In this document: piece by piece, positions 1-9,668 of the stretch
How the letters are laid out: every line of letters starts with the position of its first letter
Numbering within the stretch: the first letter of the stretch is position 1
DNA from: Maribrevibacterium harenarium
GTDB lineage: Bacteria > Pseudomonadota > Gammaproteobacteria > Pseudomonadales > Marinomonadaceae
Assembly (NCBI RefSeq): GCF_006385675.1
Contig: NZ_VFRR01000013.1
Location: 37,190 to 101,189 of the forward strand
DNA: 64,000 nt
Direction: 5' to 3'
Translations under genes and position numbers: made by a program
Notes under the pieces: model-generated
The model's database searches: none
What the model was told of the DNA's origin: nothing
Seen by the model: only the letters and a program-made list of their open reading frames with translations

Positions 1-595
<595 letters not shown>

Positions 596-618
596 TCACT
601 CTAGGCACTACGTCAGAA

Positions 619-975
619 TTAAGCCAAGCTTGCTTTCGCTTTTTCAACGATCGCAGCAAAAACTTCTTTTTCGTAAACTGCCAAGTCAGCCAATACTTTA
701 CGGTCGATTTCAATAGAAGCTTTCTTAAGGCCAGCAATGAAGCGGCTGTAAGATAGACCGTTTAGACGAGCCGCAGCGTTGATACGAGCAATCCATAGTG
801 CACGGAATTGACGTTTACGTTGACGGCGGTCACGGTAAGCGTATTGACCAGCTTTGATAACCGCTTGTTTCGCTACACGAAACACACGGCTACGAGCACC
901 GTAGTAACCTTTAGCTTGCTTTAAAATCTTTTTGTGACGGCGACGAGCCTGAACACCACGTTTTACGCGAGGCAT
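619..975 (-). CDS. rplT: 50S ribosomal protein L20
   Basis: L20 binds 23S rRNA early in large-subunit assembly. The 118-residue length is exactly typical. The N-terminus is very basic ([18 protein letters not shown]), and the globular C-terminal half contains the conserved [15 protein letters not shown] segment. The gene is the last of infC-rpmI-rplT, 41 bases after rpmI. In E. coli L20 represses rpmI-rplT translation by binding a structured mRNA leader. That regulation is plausible here but was not demonstrated from the sequence. Confidence 0.98.
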   Translation of the reverse strand: MPRVKRGVQARRRHKKILKQAKGYYGARSRVFRVAKQAVIKAGQYAYRDRRQRKRQFRALWIARINAAARLNGLSYSRFIAGLKKASIEIDRKVLADLAVYEKEVFAAIVEKAKASLA

Positions 976-1016
976 AATATAAACCCTTTACTAGTAAGTT
1001 GACTGAAAAATATCGA

Positions 1017-1211
1017 TTAAACGTAAGGCAACATGCGCACGATTAGTGGCTTGTCGCAAGACTTAACTTGGTTCATTGAACGAAGTTGGCGTTTACGCTT
1101 AGTAGACTTTTTAGTCAAAATGTGACTAGTGAAAGACTGCTTATGTTTAAAACCGTTAGCGGTACGTTTGAAGCGCTTTAGGGCGCCGCTGTTAGATTTG
1201 ATTTTTGGCAT
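1017..1211 (-). CDS. rpmI: 50S ribosomal protein L35
   Basis: This is a small basic 64-residue large-subunit protein, the normal family length. The [15 protein letters not shown] start and the [15 protein letters not shown] stretch are diagnostic. It lies between infC (67-base gap) and rplT (41-base gap) on the same strand, so it is very probably translated from the infC message. Confidence 0.98.
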   Translation of the reverse strand: MPKIKSNSGALKRFKRTANGFKHKQSFTSHILTKKSTKRKRQLRSMNQVKSCDKPLIVRMLPYV

Positions 1212-1278
1212 GGTAAAACCACTCTCGCATTCGTTAATGTTAAATGTAATAACAAGAACTAATAGTTAGTTGCTTTTA

Positions 1279-1827
1279 TTACTTCTTCTTTTTCGGGGCC
1301 AGCACCATCGTCAATTGACGACCTTCCATTTTCGCGGCTTGCTCTACTACACCGTAATCTTCCAAGTCTTGAGCGACTCGGTTCATAAGCTGCATGCCAA
1401 GCTCCTGATGGGCCATTTCACGACCACGGTAACGTAGCGATACCTTGGCCTTATCCCCGCCTTCAAGGAAACGTATCAGGTTGCGGAGTTTTACCTGATA
1501 ATCCCCTTCCTCCGTCCCTGGACGGAATTTCATTTCTTTTACTTGAATTTGTTTAGCATTCTTCTTCTGAGCAGCTTTAGCTTTCTTCTGCTCGAATAAG
1601 TGCTTACCGTAGTCCATGATTTTGCAAACAATCGGATCTGAATCAGCGATCTGCACTAGATCAAGCCCTGCCTGCTCGGCCGCGGCTTGTGCTTCTTCAA
1701 TCGACACAACACCAATTTGATCTCCATCGGCACCAATCAGGCGCACTTCGGTAGCTCGAATGTTCTCGTTGATTTGAGGACGCTGCTGCTTTGTGGTAGC
1801 GCGACCACGATTCATGTTACCTTTTAT
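1279..1827 (-). CDS. infC: Translation initiation factor IF-3, probable AUA start codon
   Basis: IF-3 binds the 30S subunit, checks the start codon-anticodon pair and prevents premature 70S joining. An ATG at 1815 gives 178 residues, with the N-domain ([14 protein letters not shown]), a lysine-rich linker and the C-domain ending [10 protein letters not shown] prefer a start four codons earlier, an ATA at 1827. It is preceded by GGAG at 8 bases spacing and gives the N-terminus M-K-G, matching E. coli IF-3, which starts at AUU-AAA-GGC. The ATG has only AAGG four bases away. Rare start codons on infC are known to support autoregulation, because IF-3 rejects them. The gene begins 18 bases after the thrS stop. 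Confidence 0.93.
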   Translation of the reverse strand: MKGNMNRGRATTKQQRPQINENIRATEVRLIGADGDQIGVVSIEEAQAAAEQAGLDLVQIADSDPIVCKIMDYGKHLFEQKKAKAAQKKNAKQIQVKEMKFRPGTEEGDYQVKLRNLIRFLEGGDKAKVSLRYRGREMAHQELGMQLMNRVAQDLEDYGVVEQAAKMEGRQLTMVLAPKKKK

Positions 1828-1845
1828 AGCTCTATCTCCGTTTTA

Positions 1846-3762
1846 TTATTTACGACTACGGCGAGAAATTTCGTCATTTAGCATGGATTCAAATGCTTCC
1901 AAGCTCATTACGCCCAAATCTTCACCGGTGCGAGTACGAACAGCTACTTGCTTGTTCTCAACCTCTTTATCACCGACAACGACTAAATATGGGACTCGCT
2001 GTAAAGTATGCTCGCGGATTTTAAACCCGATCTTTTCGTTTCTCAAGTCAAGTTTTGCTCGCAAGCCCTTAGAATTCAGAGTTTTCTCCAAATCCTTACA
2101 GTATTCTGCCTGGCGATCGGTAATATTCATGATCACCACTTGTTCCGGCGCTAACCACAATGGGAACGCACCCTCCGTTTCCTCGATAAGAATACCGATA
2201 AAACGTTCTAAGGAACCAACAATGGCACGGTGCAACATAACTGGAGTCTGGCGTGAACCATCTTCAGCAACATATTGAGCGCCTAACCGAGTTGGCATCG
2301 AAAAGTCTACCTGAATAGTACCACATTGCCATACACGGCCGATGGCATCTTTCAAAGAAAACTCAATTTTTGGACCATAGAATGCGCCTTCACCCGGTAG
2401 CTCTTCCCACTCTAGGTTGGCAGCATTCAGGGCATCGGCCAAGGCTTTCTCAGCCTTATCCCACACTTCATCAGAGCCTACGCGCTGCTCTGGGCGAGTA
2501 GACAGACGGTAGATGATTTGGGTAAAGCCAAAGTCCGCGTAAACATCGTGCAACAAACCGATGAACTCCGATACTTCTGTCTGAATCTGGTCTTCGGTGA
2601 CAAAAATGTGGCCGTCATCCTGCACGAAATTACGTACACGCATGATGCCATGCAACGCACCAGATGGCTCATTACGGTGACAAGAGCCGAATTCCGCCAT
2701 ACGGAACGGTAGGTCACGGTAACTCTTCAAACCTTGATTGTACACTTGAATATGACAAGGACAGTTCATTGGCTTAACAGCGTAGTCACGGTTTTCTGAG
2801 TGGGTAGTAAACATGTTTTCATGATACTTACCCCAGTGACCCGATTTTTCCCACAATACACGGTCTACGATTTGCGGTGTTTTCACCTCTTGGTAGCCAT
2901 TTTCCCGCTGCTTGTTACGCATGTACTGTTCGATTGTTTGGTATAAGCGCCAGCCTTTGGGATGCCAGAACACCATGCCAGGCGCTTCTTCCTGCACGTG
3001 GAATAGGTCTAGCTTCTTACCTAATTTACGGTGATCACGCTTTTCAGCTTCTTCGATACGGGTTAGGTAAGCTTTTAGATCTTTCTTATCGGCCCAAGCT
3101 GTACCGTAGATACGTTGTAGCTGCTCATTGTTTGAGTCACCACGCCAGTAGGCACCAGCCAGTTTCATCAATTTAAAGTGACGCATCACACGGGTATTTG
3201 CCACGTGGGGACCACGACACATATCCATGTATTCTTCATGATGATATAGGCCTACAGCAGTGACGCTGTCGTCCATATCGTCGATCAACTGGACTTTGTA
3301 GCTTTCACCACGGTCCAGGAACTTTTGGCGCGCCTCTGCGATTGGCGTCATCACTTTGATAACGTCGTAATCTTTTTTGATTAACTCGCCAATACGCTCC
3401 TCAATCGCCGCCATATCCTCAAGGGTAAACGGGCGCTCGTAGGCGATATCGTAGTAAAAACCTTCGTCGATAACCGGGCCAATTGCCATTTGCGCTGTTG
3501 GGAACAGCTGCTTAACGGCATGACCTACCAGGTGGGCAAATGAGTGACGAATAATTTCCAAGCCTTCTTGATCTTTACCGGTCACAATATTGATCTGCGC
3601 ATCTTCGGTGATCAATTCACAGGCATCAACCAACTGACCATTGATCTTACCGGCAACGGTTGCTTTGGCTAAACCAGGACCAATATCTTCGGCAACCTGC
3701 ATGATTGTAACGGGTTCGGCAAAGGAGCGCTGGCTCCCATCTGGTAAAGTAATTACTGGCAT
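1846..3762 (-). CDS. thrS: Threonyl-tRNA synthetase
   Basis: The product charges tRNA-Thr in the cytoplasm. The 638 residues match the family. In order they are: a TGS domain (1-60); the editing domain with its HxxxH zinc-type site (H73, H77) and a later CRGPHV motif; the class II core with the zinc cysteine in MNCPCHI, motif 2 around [11 protein letters not shown] and motif 3 around [13 protein letters not shown]; and a C-terminal anticodon-binding domain. The ATG at 3762 is chosen because it has a GAGG site and gives the usual MPVITLPDG start; the open frame extends 15 codons further. About 250 bases separate it from the divergent methyltransferase gene. In E. coli this leader carries a tRNA-like operator, which was not resolved here. 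Confidence 0.97.
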   Translation of the reverse strand: MPVITLPDGSQRSFAEPVTIMQVAEDIGPGLAKATVAGKINGQLVDACELITEDAQINIVTGKDQEGLEIIRHSFAHLVGHAVKQLFPTAQMAIGPVIDEGFYYDIAYERPFTLEDMAAIEERIGELIKKDYDVIKVMTPIAEARQKFLDRGESYKVQLIDDMDDSVTAVGLYHHEEYMDMCRGPHVANTRVMRHFKLMKLAGAYWRGDSNNEQLQRIYGTAWADKKDLKAYLTRIEEAEKRDHRKLGKKLDLFHVQEEAPGMVFWHPKGWRLYQTIEQYMRNKQRENGYQEVKTPQIVDRVLWEKSGHWGKYHENMFTTHSENRDYAVKPMNCPCHIQVYNQGLKSYRDLPFRMAEFGSCHRNEPSGALHGIMRVRNFVQDDGHIFVTEDQIQTEVSEFIGLLHDVYADFGFTQIIYRLSTRPEQRVGSDEVWDKAEKALADALNAANLEWEELPGEGAFYGPKIEFSLKDAIGRVWQCGTIQVDFSMPTRLGAQYVAEDGSRQTPVMLHRAIVGSLERFIGILIEETEGAFPLWLAPEQVVIMNITDRQAEYCKDLEKTLNSKGLRAKLDLRNEKIGFKIREHTLQRVPYLVVVGDKEVENKQVAVRTRTGEDLGVMSLEAFESMLNDEISRRSRK

Positions 3763-4010
3763 TTTTTCCTCTGTCGAGTCAGTGGTGCTCAATACGAAAG
3801 AGCACATGGTAATTTAGTGGCGTTACGCTATCATTTTTTACCCTCAATATCGACCTTTTCACTTTAAAAGACTGACCTTTTTCAAGGTTTGCCAAAGCGC
3901 ACGTTACGCTACAAAAATCAACGCTTTTTTCTTCAGCTTTGCCATAGACATTCTGTTTTGGGGCGTTAAAATTGGCGCCTGTTTCACAACAACTCGACGA
4001 ATCACCCCGA

Positions 4011-4637
4011 ATGCTTGATAACGCTATTGACCTGTATTGCGATGAGACAACACAAGCCGAACCAGACTTGTTGTTAGAGCTAATCGACAAAACATACTCG
4101 GATATGGGCTACCCGAATAAGCTTTCTGGGCGCATTGTTGGCCGTACTTTGGCACTACTTACCCGTATTCACCAACCACGACGTGCCCTTGAAATAGGCA
4201 TGTTTACTGGCTATTCAGCTTTGTCTATTGCTGAAGGCATGCCAGAGGATGGTGAACTTATCTGTTGTGAAACCAATCCTAGAGCAATCACTTTTGCTCA
4301 ATCCTTTTTCGATCGCAGCCCACACGGACACAAGATCAAGCCGATTTTTGGTCCGGCGCTGGACACGGTCGCCACTTTGACCGAGCCATTGGATTTTGTT
4401 TTTATCGATGCCGATAAACGCAACTACTTAAATTACTATGAGGCGGTCGTGCCTCTAGTTCGTAGTGGCGGCCTAATCGTTATCGATAACTCTATCTGGC
4501 AAGGCCGAGTACTCGCCCCCGCCGAGAATAGCGATCTCGCGGTGGACGCCATGAATAGACGTATCGCCAAGGATGATCGGGTAATGAATGTTCACCTGAA
4601 TGTCCGAGATGGCGTAAACATCGTCCTGAAACTCTAA
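4011..4637 (+). CDS. SAM-dependent O-methyltransferase (caffeoyl-CoA/catechol type)
   Basis: This is a class I Rossmann methyltransferase of the O-methyltransferase family 3 type. Visible motifs are the SAM-binding ALEIGMFTGYSAL, the following acidic ICCETNP, and FVFIDADKRNY, whose Asp residues bind the metal in this family. An IVIDNSIWQGRV loop follows. The methyl acceptor cannot be told from the sequence. The start is uncertain: the ATG at 4011 has no clear ribosome site, while an in-frame TTG at 3972 lies 8 bases after GGGG and would add 13 residues. The gene is transcribed divergently from thrS. Confidence 0.88.
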   Translation: MLDNAIDLYCDETTQAEPDLLLELIDKTYSDMGYPNKLSGRIVGRTLALLTRIHQPRRALEIGMFTGYSALSIAEGMPEDGELICCETNPRAITFAQSFFDRSPHGHKIKPIFGPALDTVATLTEPLDFVFIDADKRNYLNYYEAVVPLVRSGGLIVIDNSIWQGRVLAPAENSDLAVDAMNRRIAKDDRVMNVHLNVRDGVNIVLKL

Positions 4638-4730
4638 TTTTGACGCGATATACCTCCGACGTGAGCTTCACTAGCGTCACGTGGGGGTGGTATTGCATGT
4701 TAACCCGACAGATATAACGAGGCAGCGATT

Positions 4731-5450
4731 TTGGTCGTTTTTAAAATCACTAACAGTATTACTGGAAAGCATTACATCGGCACTTCATTTAATAGTGGCT
4801 TCCAGCGCTTCGAGCAATATGTGGAGGCGGCTGAGGAGGGTCTAGACTACCCTCTTTACGAAGAAATCCGCACCCATGGTACTGAAGCATTCAATATCGA
4901 AGAGTTGTATGATACTTCTGATAAAGAAGAATTGTACGAGCTAGAGCAAGACTACCTAGCCATTTACAACGCTGAGTCACTACGCGGTTACAAAATTGGT
5001 CAAAGTACCAAGGTTACCCGTAGCTTCGATTTTGGTAAAAAGGCGATGTTTGACACCAACGGCGTGTCCACTACTGCACCAGCACCAAGCACTCGTAAAA
5101 AAGCAGCTGCTACAACGAGCAAAACACCAGCACCTGCCGTTGAAACGCCGGCGCCAAAACCAACAGTGGCGTCATTTTTTGGTGAATTAATCGGTGAAGA
5201 TCGCCTAGATGCGCCAGCGGCACCGGTACAGGAAGATTTCAAAAAGCCTTCAACTGTTACCCGCCCGAAAAAAAGCACCGCAGATATCCAACGCATGTTG
5301 CGTGAAGCTGAAAAGAAATCCAAGGAAGAACGGGAAGCCAAGCTGAAGGCTGCCCAAGAAGAACAAGCGCAAGAAATGGCGATGATTATGGCCAAGCTAG
5401 ATGTTACCGCTAAGTCAGCTATGAGCTCATTTCGCCGCCGTAAAGGCTAA
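4731..5450 (+). CDS. GIY-YIG-domain protein with disordered linker and coiled-coil tail
   Basis: The 239-residue protein starts at TTG, supported by GAGG at 8 bases. Residues ~2-95 fit a GIY-YIG nuclease fold. ITNSITGKHYIGTS carries the YIG half, an Arg lies in FQRFEQYV, THGTEAF matches the conserved G-x-x-F turn, and the Glu of LEQDYLAIYN matches the metal-binding Glu. The GIY position itself reads V-V-F, so the tyrosine is Phe. Residues ~105-170 are rich in Ala, Pro, Thr and Lys and look disordered. Residues ~180-230 are a charged predicted coiled coil rich in KSKEEREAKLKAAQEE-type sequence. The gene stands alone, ends in a strong terminator and has no assigned pathway. It may be a DNA-binding or structural relative rather than an active nuclease. 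Confidence 0.8.
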   Translation: MVVFKITNSITGKHYIGTSFNSGFQRFEQYVEAAEEGLDYPLYEEIRTHGTEAFNIEELYDTSDKEELYELEQDYLAIYNAESLRGYKIGQSTKVTRSFDFGKKAMFDTNGVSTTAPAPSTRKKAAATTSKTPAPAVETPAPKPTVASFFGELIGEDRLDAPAAPVQEDFKKPSTVTRPKKSTADIQRMLREAEKKSKEEREAKLKAAQEEQAQEMAMIMAKLDVTAKSAMSSFRRRKG

Positions 5451-5468
5451 TATTCGCCTCTAAAACTG

Positions 5469-5511
5469 AAAAAGCCCGCTAGGCATCACCATTACCTAGC
5501 GGGCTTTTTTA
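5469..5511. terminator. Bidirectional Rho-independent terminator
   Basis: A 13-bp GC-rich stem (5471-5483 with 5495-5507) has an A run on its left and a T run on its right. It can end both the plus-strand GIY-YIG transcript and the minus-strand DAHP synthase transcript, which converge here. Confidence 0.92.
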
Positions 5512-5523
5512 TTTCTCACCGAA

Positions 5524-6873
5524 TTATTGACGAGCTGCTTTAAGAGAATCTGAAATCAAAAACGCCAATTCCAAGGACTGATCCGCATTTAGGCGCGGGT
5601 CACAGTGGGTATGATAACGATCAGCCAAATCCGCCTCGGTAACTTGGAAAGCACCACCGACACACTCGGTCACATTCTGCCCAGTCATTTCAAAGTGCAC
5701 ACCACCAGCGTACGTGCCTTCTGCTTTATGCACTTCAAAGAACTGCTGCACTTCACGCAGCACACTGTCGACATAGCGGGTTTTGTAGCCGGTACTGGCT
5801 TTAACGGTATTGCCGTGCATTGGGTCACTCGACCAAACCACTTTCTTCCCTTCTCGCTCAATAGCGCGAATCAGAGCTGGCATACCATCAGCCACTTTAT
5901 CAGCACCCATGCGCACGATGATATTCAAACGCCCCGCCTCATTATTCGGGTTCAAAATATCACATAGACGCAATAAGTCGTCTGGATCCATACTTGGGCC
6001 CGCTTTTACGCCGATAGGGTTGTGCACACCGCGTAAGAATTCAACGTGAGCACCATCGATCTGACGGGTGCGATCACCGATCCATAACATATGAGCTGAA
6101 CAGTCATACCATTTACCAGTCAAGCTATCCTGACGTGTAAGAGCTTCTTCATAAGGCAACAGCAGCGCCTCATGGGATGTGTAGAACTCGGTTTCGTGCA
6201 GCTGGCTCACACTGTCAGCAATACCACAGGCTTCCATGAATTGCAGTGCATCATCAATCTTGTTAGCTAGAGCCTGGTAGCGCTCGCCAGCTGGGCTGGC
6301 GGAAATGAAATCTAAATTCCACTGGTGCACTTGGCGCAAATCAGCGAAACCACCCTGTGCAAAGGCACGCAGAAGGTTCATAGTCGCAGCGCTCTGGTTG
6401 TACACCTTCACCAAGCGCTCTGGATCAGGCACCCGAGCCGCTTCATCAAACTCGATACCATTGATGATATCGCCACGATAACTAGGCAAAGTTACACCAT
6501 CGATGGTTTCACTGTCCGCCGAACGGGGCTTCGCAAACTGACCAGCCAAACGCCCTACTTTTACCACAGGACACTTACCGGCATAGGTCATAACGACCGC
6601 CATCTGCAACATCACTTTGAAGGTATCGCGGATATTATTCGCATGGAACTCAGCAAAACTTTCGGCGCAATCACCACCTTGCAATAAAAACGCTTGGCGA
6701 TTTGCAACTTTAGCCAAGTCATTACGCAAACGACGCGCTTCACCGGCAAAAACCAAAGGCGGAAAGTGTGCTAAGTTTTGCTCAACACGCTCTAACGCAG
6801 CAGGATCAGGGTACTGGGGTTGCTGTAGCGCTACTTTATTGCGCCAGCTCTTCACACTCCAAGAGTTTGACAT
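5524..6873 (-). CDS. Class II 3-deoxy-D-arabino-heptulosonate-7-phosphate synthase
   Basis: The enzyme condenses PEP with erythrose 4-phosphate, the first step of the shikimate pathway. The 449-residue length and motifs place it in the class II (plant/mycobacterial) family, not the AroFGH class. Probable metal ligands are visible: Cys in [11 protein letters not shown], His in SSDPMHGNT, Glu in [15 protein letters not shown] and Asp in CDPRLNADQ. An ATG with a GAGG site starts it, 37 bases after the XRE-cupin gene on the same strand, so the two may share a message. The mycobacterial enzyme is feedback-inhibited by aromatic amino acids; whether this one is cannot be read from the sequence. Confidence 0.95.
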   Translation of the reverse strand: MSNSWSVKSWRNKVALQQPQYPDPAALERVEQNLAHFPPLVFAGEARRLRNDLAKVANRQAFLLQGGDCAESFAEFHANNIRDTFKVMLQMAVVMTYAGKCPVVKVGRLAGQFAKPRSADSETIDGVTLPSYRGDIINGIEFDEAARVPDPERLVKVYNQSAATMNLLRAFAQGGFADLRQVHQWNLDFISASPAGERYQALANKIDDALQFMEACGIADSVSQLHETEFYTSHEALLLPYEEALTRQDSLTGKWYDCSAHMLWIGDRTRQIDGAHVEFLRGVHNPIGVKAGPSMDPDDLLRLCDILNPNNEAGRLNIIVRMGADKVADGMPALIRAIEREGKKVVWSSDPMHGNTVKASTGYKTRYVDSVLREVQQFFEVHKAEGTYAGGVHFEMTGQNVTECVGGAFQVTEADLADRYHTHCDPRLNADQSLELAFLISDSLKAARQ

Positions 6874-6910
6874 TCATTCCTCGATAATTTTCTACTATAT
6901 TTGCTTGGGC

Positions 6911-7522
6911 CTAACGGGCGACGACCCACAAAATGTCCGCATCATCAGCGGACACAGAGACAACGGCATGCCCCATAGTGGCATCATAATAAACGCTGTC
7001 CCCTTGCGCGAGCTCTACCGGCTCGTAAAACTCAGAATAGAAGCAGACTTTGCCTCGTAGCACTAATAAAAACTCTTCACCGTCGTGCCGCACCCACTCT
7101 TTAAACTCATCAAAGCGCCGTGCACGCACCCTTGTTTTAAACGGCACCATCTTCTTCCGACTGATGGAAAAGTTCAGCAACTCATGTTCGTAAGTAGAGG
7201 TAGGATGAGGCTCCCCCTGCCCGCGACGGGTAACATCACGCCGTGCTGCAACTGAGTTTTCACTCGCTTCCACAAATAATTGTGGCAAATCCATTCCTAA
7301 ACCAGAAATCAGCTTTTGCACAATAGCAAAGCTCGGCGATACCTGTTCATTCTCGATTTTCGATAAGGTAGAGCGGGCAATTCCCGTACGTTGACTAACT
7401 TCTTCTAAGGTCCACCCCTTCGCTTGGCGGATACTACGTACACGTTTACCGAGCTCTAGCGGCTCCACAAAACGTTCCGGCTCCGAGGCCGAGGCGGTTT
7501 CTAATGACGGTCGACTTACCAT
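6911..7522 (-). CDS. XRE-family transcriptional regulator with C-terminal cupin domain
   Basis: The 203-residue regulator has a helix-turn-helix at residues ~24-80, with ARSTLSKIENEQVSPSF as the recognition-helix region. A cupin beta-barrel follows at ~125-203 (HDGEEFLLVLRG and LAQGDSVYYDA, ending ADILWVVAR). XRE-cupin proteins such as PuuR sense a small ligand in the barrel. The ligand here is unknown. The gene is immediately upstream of the class II DAHP synthase on the same strand, making that gene a candidate target. Confidence 0.93.
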   Translation of the reverse strand: MVSRPSLETASASEPERFVEPLELGKRVRSIRQAKGWTLEEVSQRTGIARSTLSKIENEQVSPSFAIVQKLISGLGMDLPQLFVEASENSVAARRDVTRRGQGEPHPTSTYEHELLNFSISRKKMVPFKTRVRARRFDEFKEWVRHDGEEFLLVLRGKVCFYSEFYEPVELAQGDSVYYDATMGHAVVSVSADDADILWVVAR

Positions 7523-7602
7523 TGTTTCTCGTTACTCCATATATTGAAAATGAGTTTACTAAAAGAAACTTGGTTTACCTACGGCAACCTGCCGACATCA
7601 CG

Positions 7603-7630
7603 AAAAAAAGGGAAGAACGCCTCCCCTTTT
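7603..7630 (-). terminator. Rho-independent terminator after the DUF442-type gene
   Basis: Inverted repeat AAAAGGG...CCCTTTT with one internal mismatch. On the minus strand it is followed by a run of seven T bases. It lies 18 bases past the stop of the CRTGTRS-motif protein. Confidence 0.7.
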
Positions 7631-7647
7631 GTCGCAAATGGAAAAAC

Positions 7648-8070
7648 CTATCGCTGCAAGGACTGCATTGCCGGCAAACAACGCTGCAAATCGAACCCTT
7701 TTGCCGATACTTGCTGACAAAGTTGCTCAAAATCGTCACCTGCTTGCTGCTGCAACAAAACCCATAGCACAGAAGAGCGTGTCCCAGTGCGGCAGAAAGC
7801 TAGGGTTTTAACATTATCTGCCAAGGCCGCTTGCTGAGCATCCACCTCATTTTGAGATAACTTGCTTAAATCGACAGGGTTATAAACATAAACCAAACCC
7901 GCCGCTTCCACCGCAGCCTGCAAATCTGCAGAAGACGGCTGATCTTCCGACTCACCATCAGGGCGATTATTCACTACTTTTTGAAAACCCGCTGCGGCGA
8001 TAGCTTCAACTTGCTCAACGGAAATCTGTGGGGTAACAAAGTACTGTTCTGCTAACTGTGTGATAGACAT
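7648..8070 (-). CDS. DUF442/TIGR01244-type phosphatase or sulfurtransferase-like protein
   Basis: The 140-residue cytoplasmic protein has a tyrosine-phosphatase-like fold. The family hallmark N-N-R-P-D-G-E appears near residues 34-40, and the P-loop-like CRTGTRS at 93-99 carries the putative nucleophile C93. Relatives are often fused to beta-lactamase-fold sulfur dioxygenases or rhodanese domains and are linked to sulfide handling. No such partner is adjacent here, so function stays open. It lies 14 bases downstream of the parvulin gene and is probably cotranscribed with it. Confidence 0.87.
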   Translation of the reverse strand: MSITQLAEQYFVTPQISVEQVEAIAAAGFQKVVNNRPDGESEDQPSSADLQAAVEAAGLVYVYNPVDLSKLSQNEVDAQQAALADNVKTLAFCRTGTRSSVLWVLLQQQAGDDFEQLCQQVSAKGFDLQRCLPAMQSLQR

Positions 8071-8084
8071 AGATTCTCCAGTAT

Positions 8085-8363
8085 TTAGTTGCGATAAAGA
8101 ACTTTAATTAGGTGAAAACCAAACTGGGTTTTTACGGGACCTTGAATCGCCAGTAAAGGCCCTTTAAACACCGCCTTATCAAACGGGGCAACCATTTCCC
8201 CTTTGCGAAACTCTCCTAAGTCTCCACCTTTTTTTGACGAAGGGCAAATAGAGTGTTTCTTTGCAAGTTGATGAAAATCAGCACCTTTATCCAACTCTTG
8301 CTTTAACTTTTGCGCCTCGGATTTCGTTTTAACCAAAATATGGCACGCACTTGCGGTAGCCAT
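8085..8363 (-). CDS. ppiC: Parvulin-type peptidyl-prolyl cis-trans isomerase
   Basis: This 92-residue single-domain cytoplasmic parvulin (PpiC/rotamase) resembles E. coli PpiC in size. The start [12 protein letters not shown] is supported by a GGAGG ribosome site 5 bases before the ATG at 8363; the open frame extends 11 codons upstream. Family motifs are [25 protein letters not shown] and [10 protein letters not shown]. It catalyses prolyl bond isomerisation; specific clients are unknown. Confidence 0.95.
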   Translation of the reverse strand: MATASACHILVKTKSEAQKLKQELDKGADFHQLAKKHSICPSSKKGGDLGEFRKGEMVAPFDKAVFKGPLLAIQGPVKTQFGFHLIKVLYRN

Positions 8364-8459
8364 GAAACCTCCCCGAAGGTATTTACAAATCTTCACATTA
8401 GATTACCGAAACTATGTTAGTTTGATAACCAATTTTACAATTGACCTAAAGAGCACCAC

Positions 8460-9257
8460 ATGGATTTAGCACCAACCTTAGGACAACTCTCTATTCTTTT
8501 GCTGGAGCCATCTCCAGTACAGCAAAAAATTATTGCGCAAGCACTGACAACTGCCGGCATTCAGCATGTCCGCCAAGCTCAAACGATTAGAGAAGCGGTC
8601 GGACAAATTGCAGAAGATAAACCAGACCTTATCATTTCCGCCATGTATTTGAGCGACGGGGATGCCAATAGTTTCGTACAACTGCTGAAAGGTCACACAG
8701 AAACCGAAGACATTCACTTTATGCTGGTCTCTAGCGAGCGCAACCGCGAACATCTTGAGACAGTCCGTCAGTCTGGGGTTCTGGCAATTTTACCAAAGCC
8801 ATTTGAGCTAGAAGCACTAAACTGCGCCATCAAAGCATCACTGGACATGACCATCGAAACGGAAATCGAGCTAGCACTATTTGACCCAAAATTACTGCAA
8901 GTACTGGTGGTAGATGACAGCAGCCTAGCCCAGAAACATATTGCGAGAACCCTAAACAATATGGGAATTACTCACATTAGTTATGCAGAAAACGGTAAAC
9001 AGGGCTATCAGCAGTTACTAGATGAGAATTTTGATCTCATCATCACCGATTACAATATGCCAGAGATGGACGGCAAGGAGCTCACAGAGCAGGTACGCAA
9101 CACAGGCTCCCTAGCCCATATCCCTATCTTAATGGTGAGTTCCGACGCTTCCGAACCGCAACTGGCTAATGTTGCCCAGCAAGGGGTAGATGCGATTTGT
9201 AACAAACAGTTCACCCCAGAGACTATTCGAAGATTGCTACATCAAATTTTAGATTAG
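8460..9257 (+). CDS. Tandem receiver-domain protein (degenerate REC1, intact REC2)
   Basis: The 265 residues are two response-regulator receiver domains with no output domain. REC2 (146-265) is intact: acidic pair D152/D153, phosphoacceptor D197 in IITDYNMP, and K249. REC1 (10-130) aligns well but has Ala61 at the phosphoacceptor position (DLIISAMYL) and a single Glu (E16) for the acidic pair, although K113 is kept. REC1 therefore cannot be phosphorylated in the normal way and may serve dimerisation or partner binding. No histidine kinase is adjacent. The gene diverges from ppiC and converges on mutT. Confidence 0.92.
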   Translation: MDLAPTLGQLSILLLEPSPVQQKIIAQALTTAGIQHVRQAQTIREAVGQIAEDKPDLIISAMYLSDGDANSFVQLLKGHTETEDIHFMLVSSERNREHLETVRQSGVLAILPKPFELEALNCAIKASLDMTIETEIELALFDPKLLQVLVVDDSSLAQKHIARTLNNMGITHISYAENGKQGYQQLLDENFDLIITDYNMPEMDGKELTEQVRNTGSLAHIPILMVSSDASEPQLANVAQQGVDAICNKQFTPETIRRLLHQILD

Positions 9258-9272
9258 CTCTCGACCAAACGA

Positions 9273-9668
9273 TTAGAGAGCTGCCTGCTGCACTAGTGCG
9301 TCTACAATCGGCTGGTTTGCAGCAGGAAAGGTAAGTTCAGATAGCTCTGGCAAAGTTACCCAAGCCACAACTTGCCCTTCTTTACCATGCGGCTCACCAG
9401 CGAATTTCTTCACTAAAAAAAAGTGTAACTGTACAGCTTTATCACCGTAATCATGGTCGATGCGCTGAAACATTTCAGCCTCTTCTACCTGAATACCGCA
9501 CTCTTCAGCTAACTCGCGCTTGAGGGCAGTCAATGGTGCTTCATCCGTTTCACACTTTCCTCCAGGAAATTCCCAGCACCCTCCCTGGTGCTGGTCTTGG
9601 TTCCGTAGCGCCACAAAAAACTTATCATCGCGGGTGATGATACCGGCACTAACGACTATTTGCTTCAT
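9273..9668 (-). CDS. mutT: NUDIX hydrolase, MutT type (8-oxo-dGTP diphosphatase)
   Basis: The 131-residue protein has a full Nudix box: GGKCETDEAPLT followed by KRELAEECGI, fitting GX5EX7REUXEEXGU. MutT removes oxidised dGTP from the nucleotide pool, preventing A:T to C:G changes. Its ATG overlaps the argJ stop by one base, so translation is coupled. The order secA-argJ-mutT supports orthology with MutT of pseudomonads. Confidence 0.92.
   Translation of the reverse strand: MKQIVVSAGIITRDDKFFVALRNQDQHQGGCWEFPGGKCETDEAPLTALKRELAEECGIQVEEAEMFQRIDHDYGDKAVQLHFFLVKKFAGEPHGKEGQVVAWVTLPELSELTFPAANQPIVDALVQQAAL

Noticed and set aside
3779..4090. 103-residue minus-strand ORF upstream of thrS
   Set aside because: It is the antisense of the methyltransferase start and the thrS leader; composition and lack of motifs mark it as a shadow frame.
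9256..9282. Inverted repeat AGCTCTC/GAGAGCT between the receiver gene and mutT
   Set aside because: No T run on either side and a 13-base loop, so terminator function is not supported.
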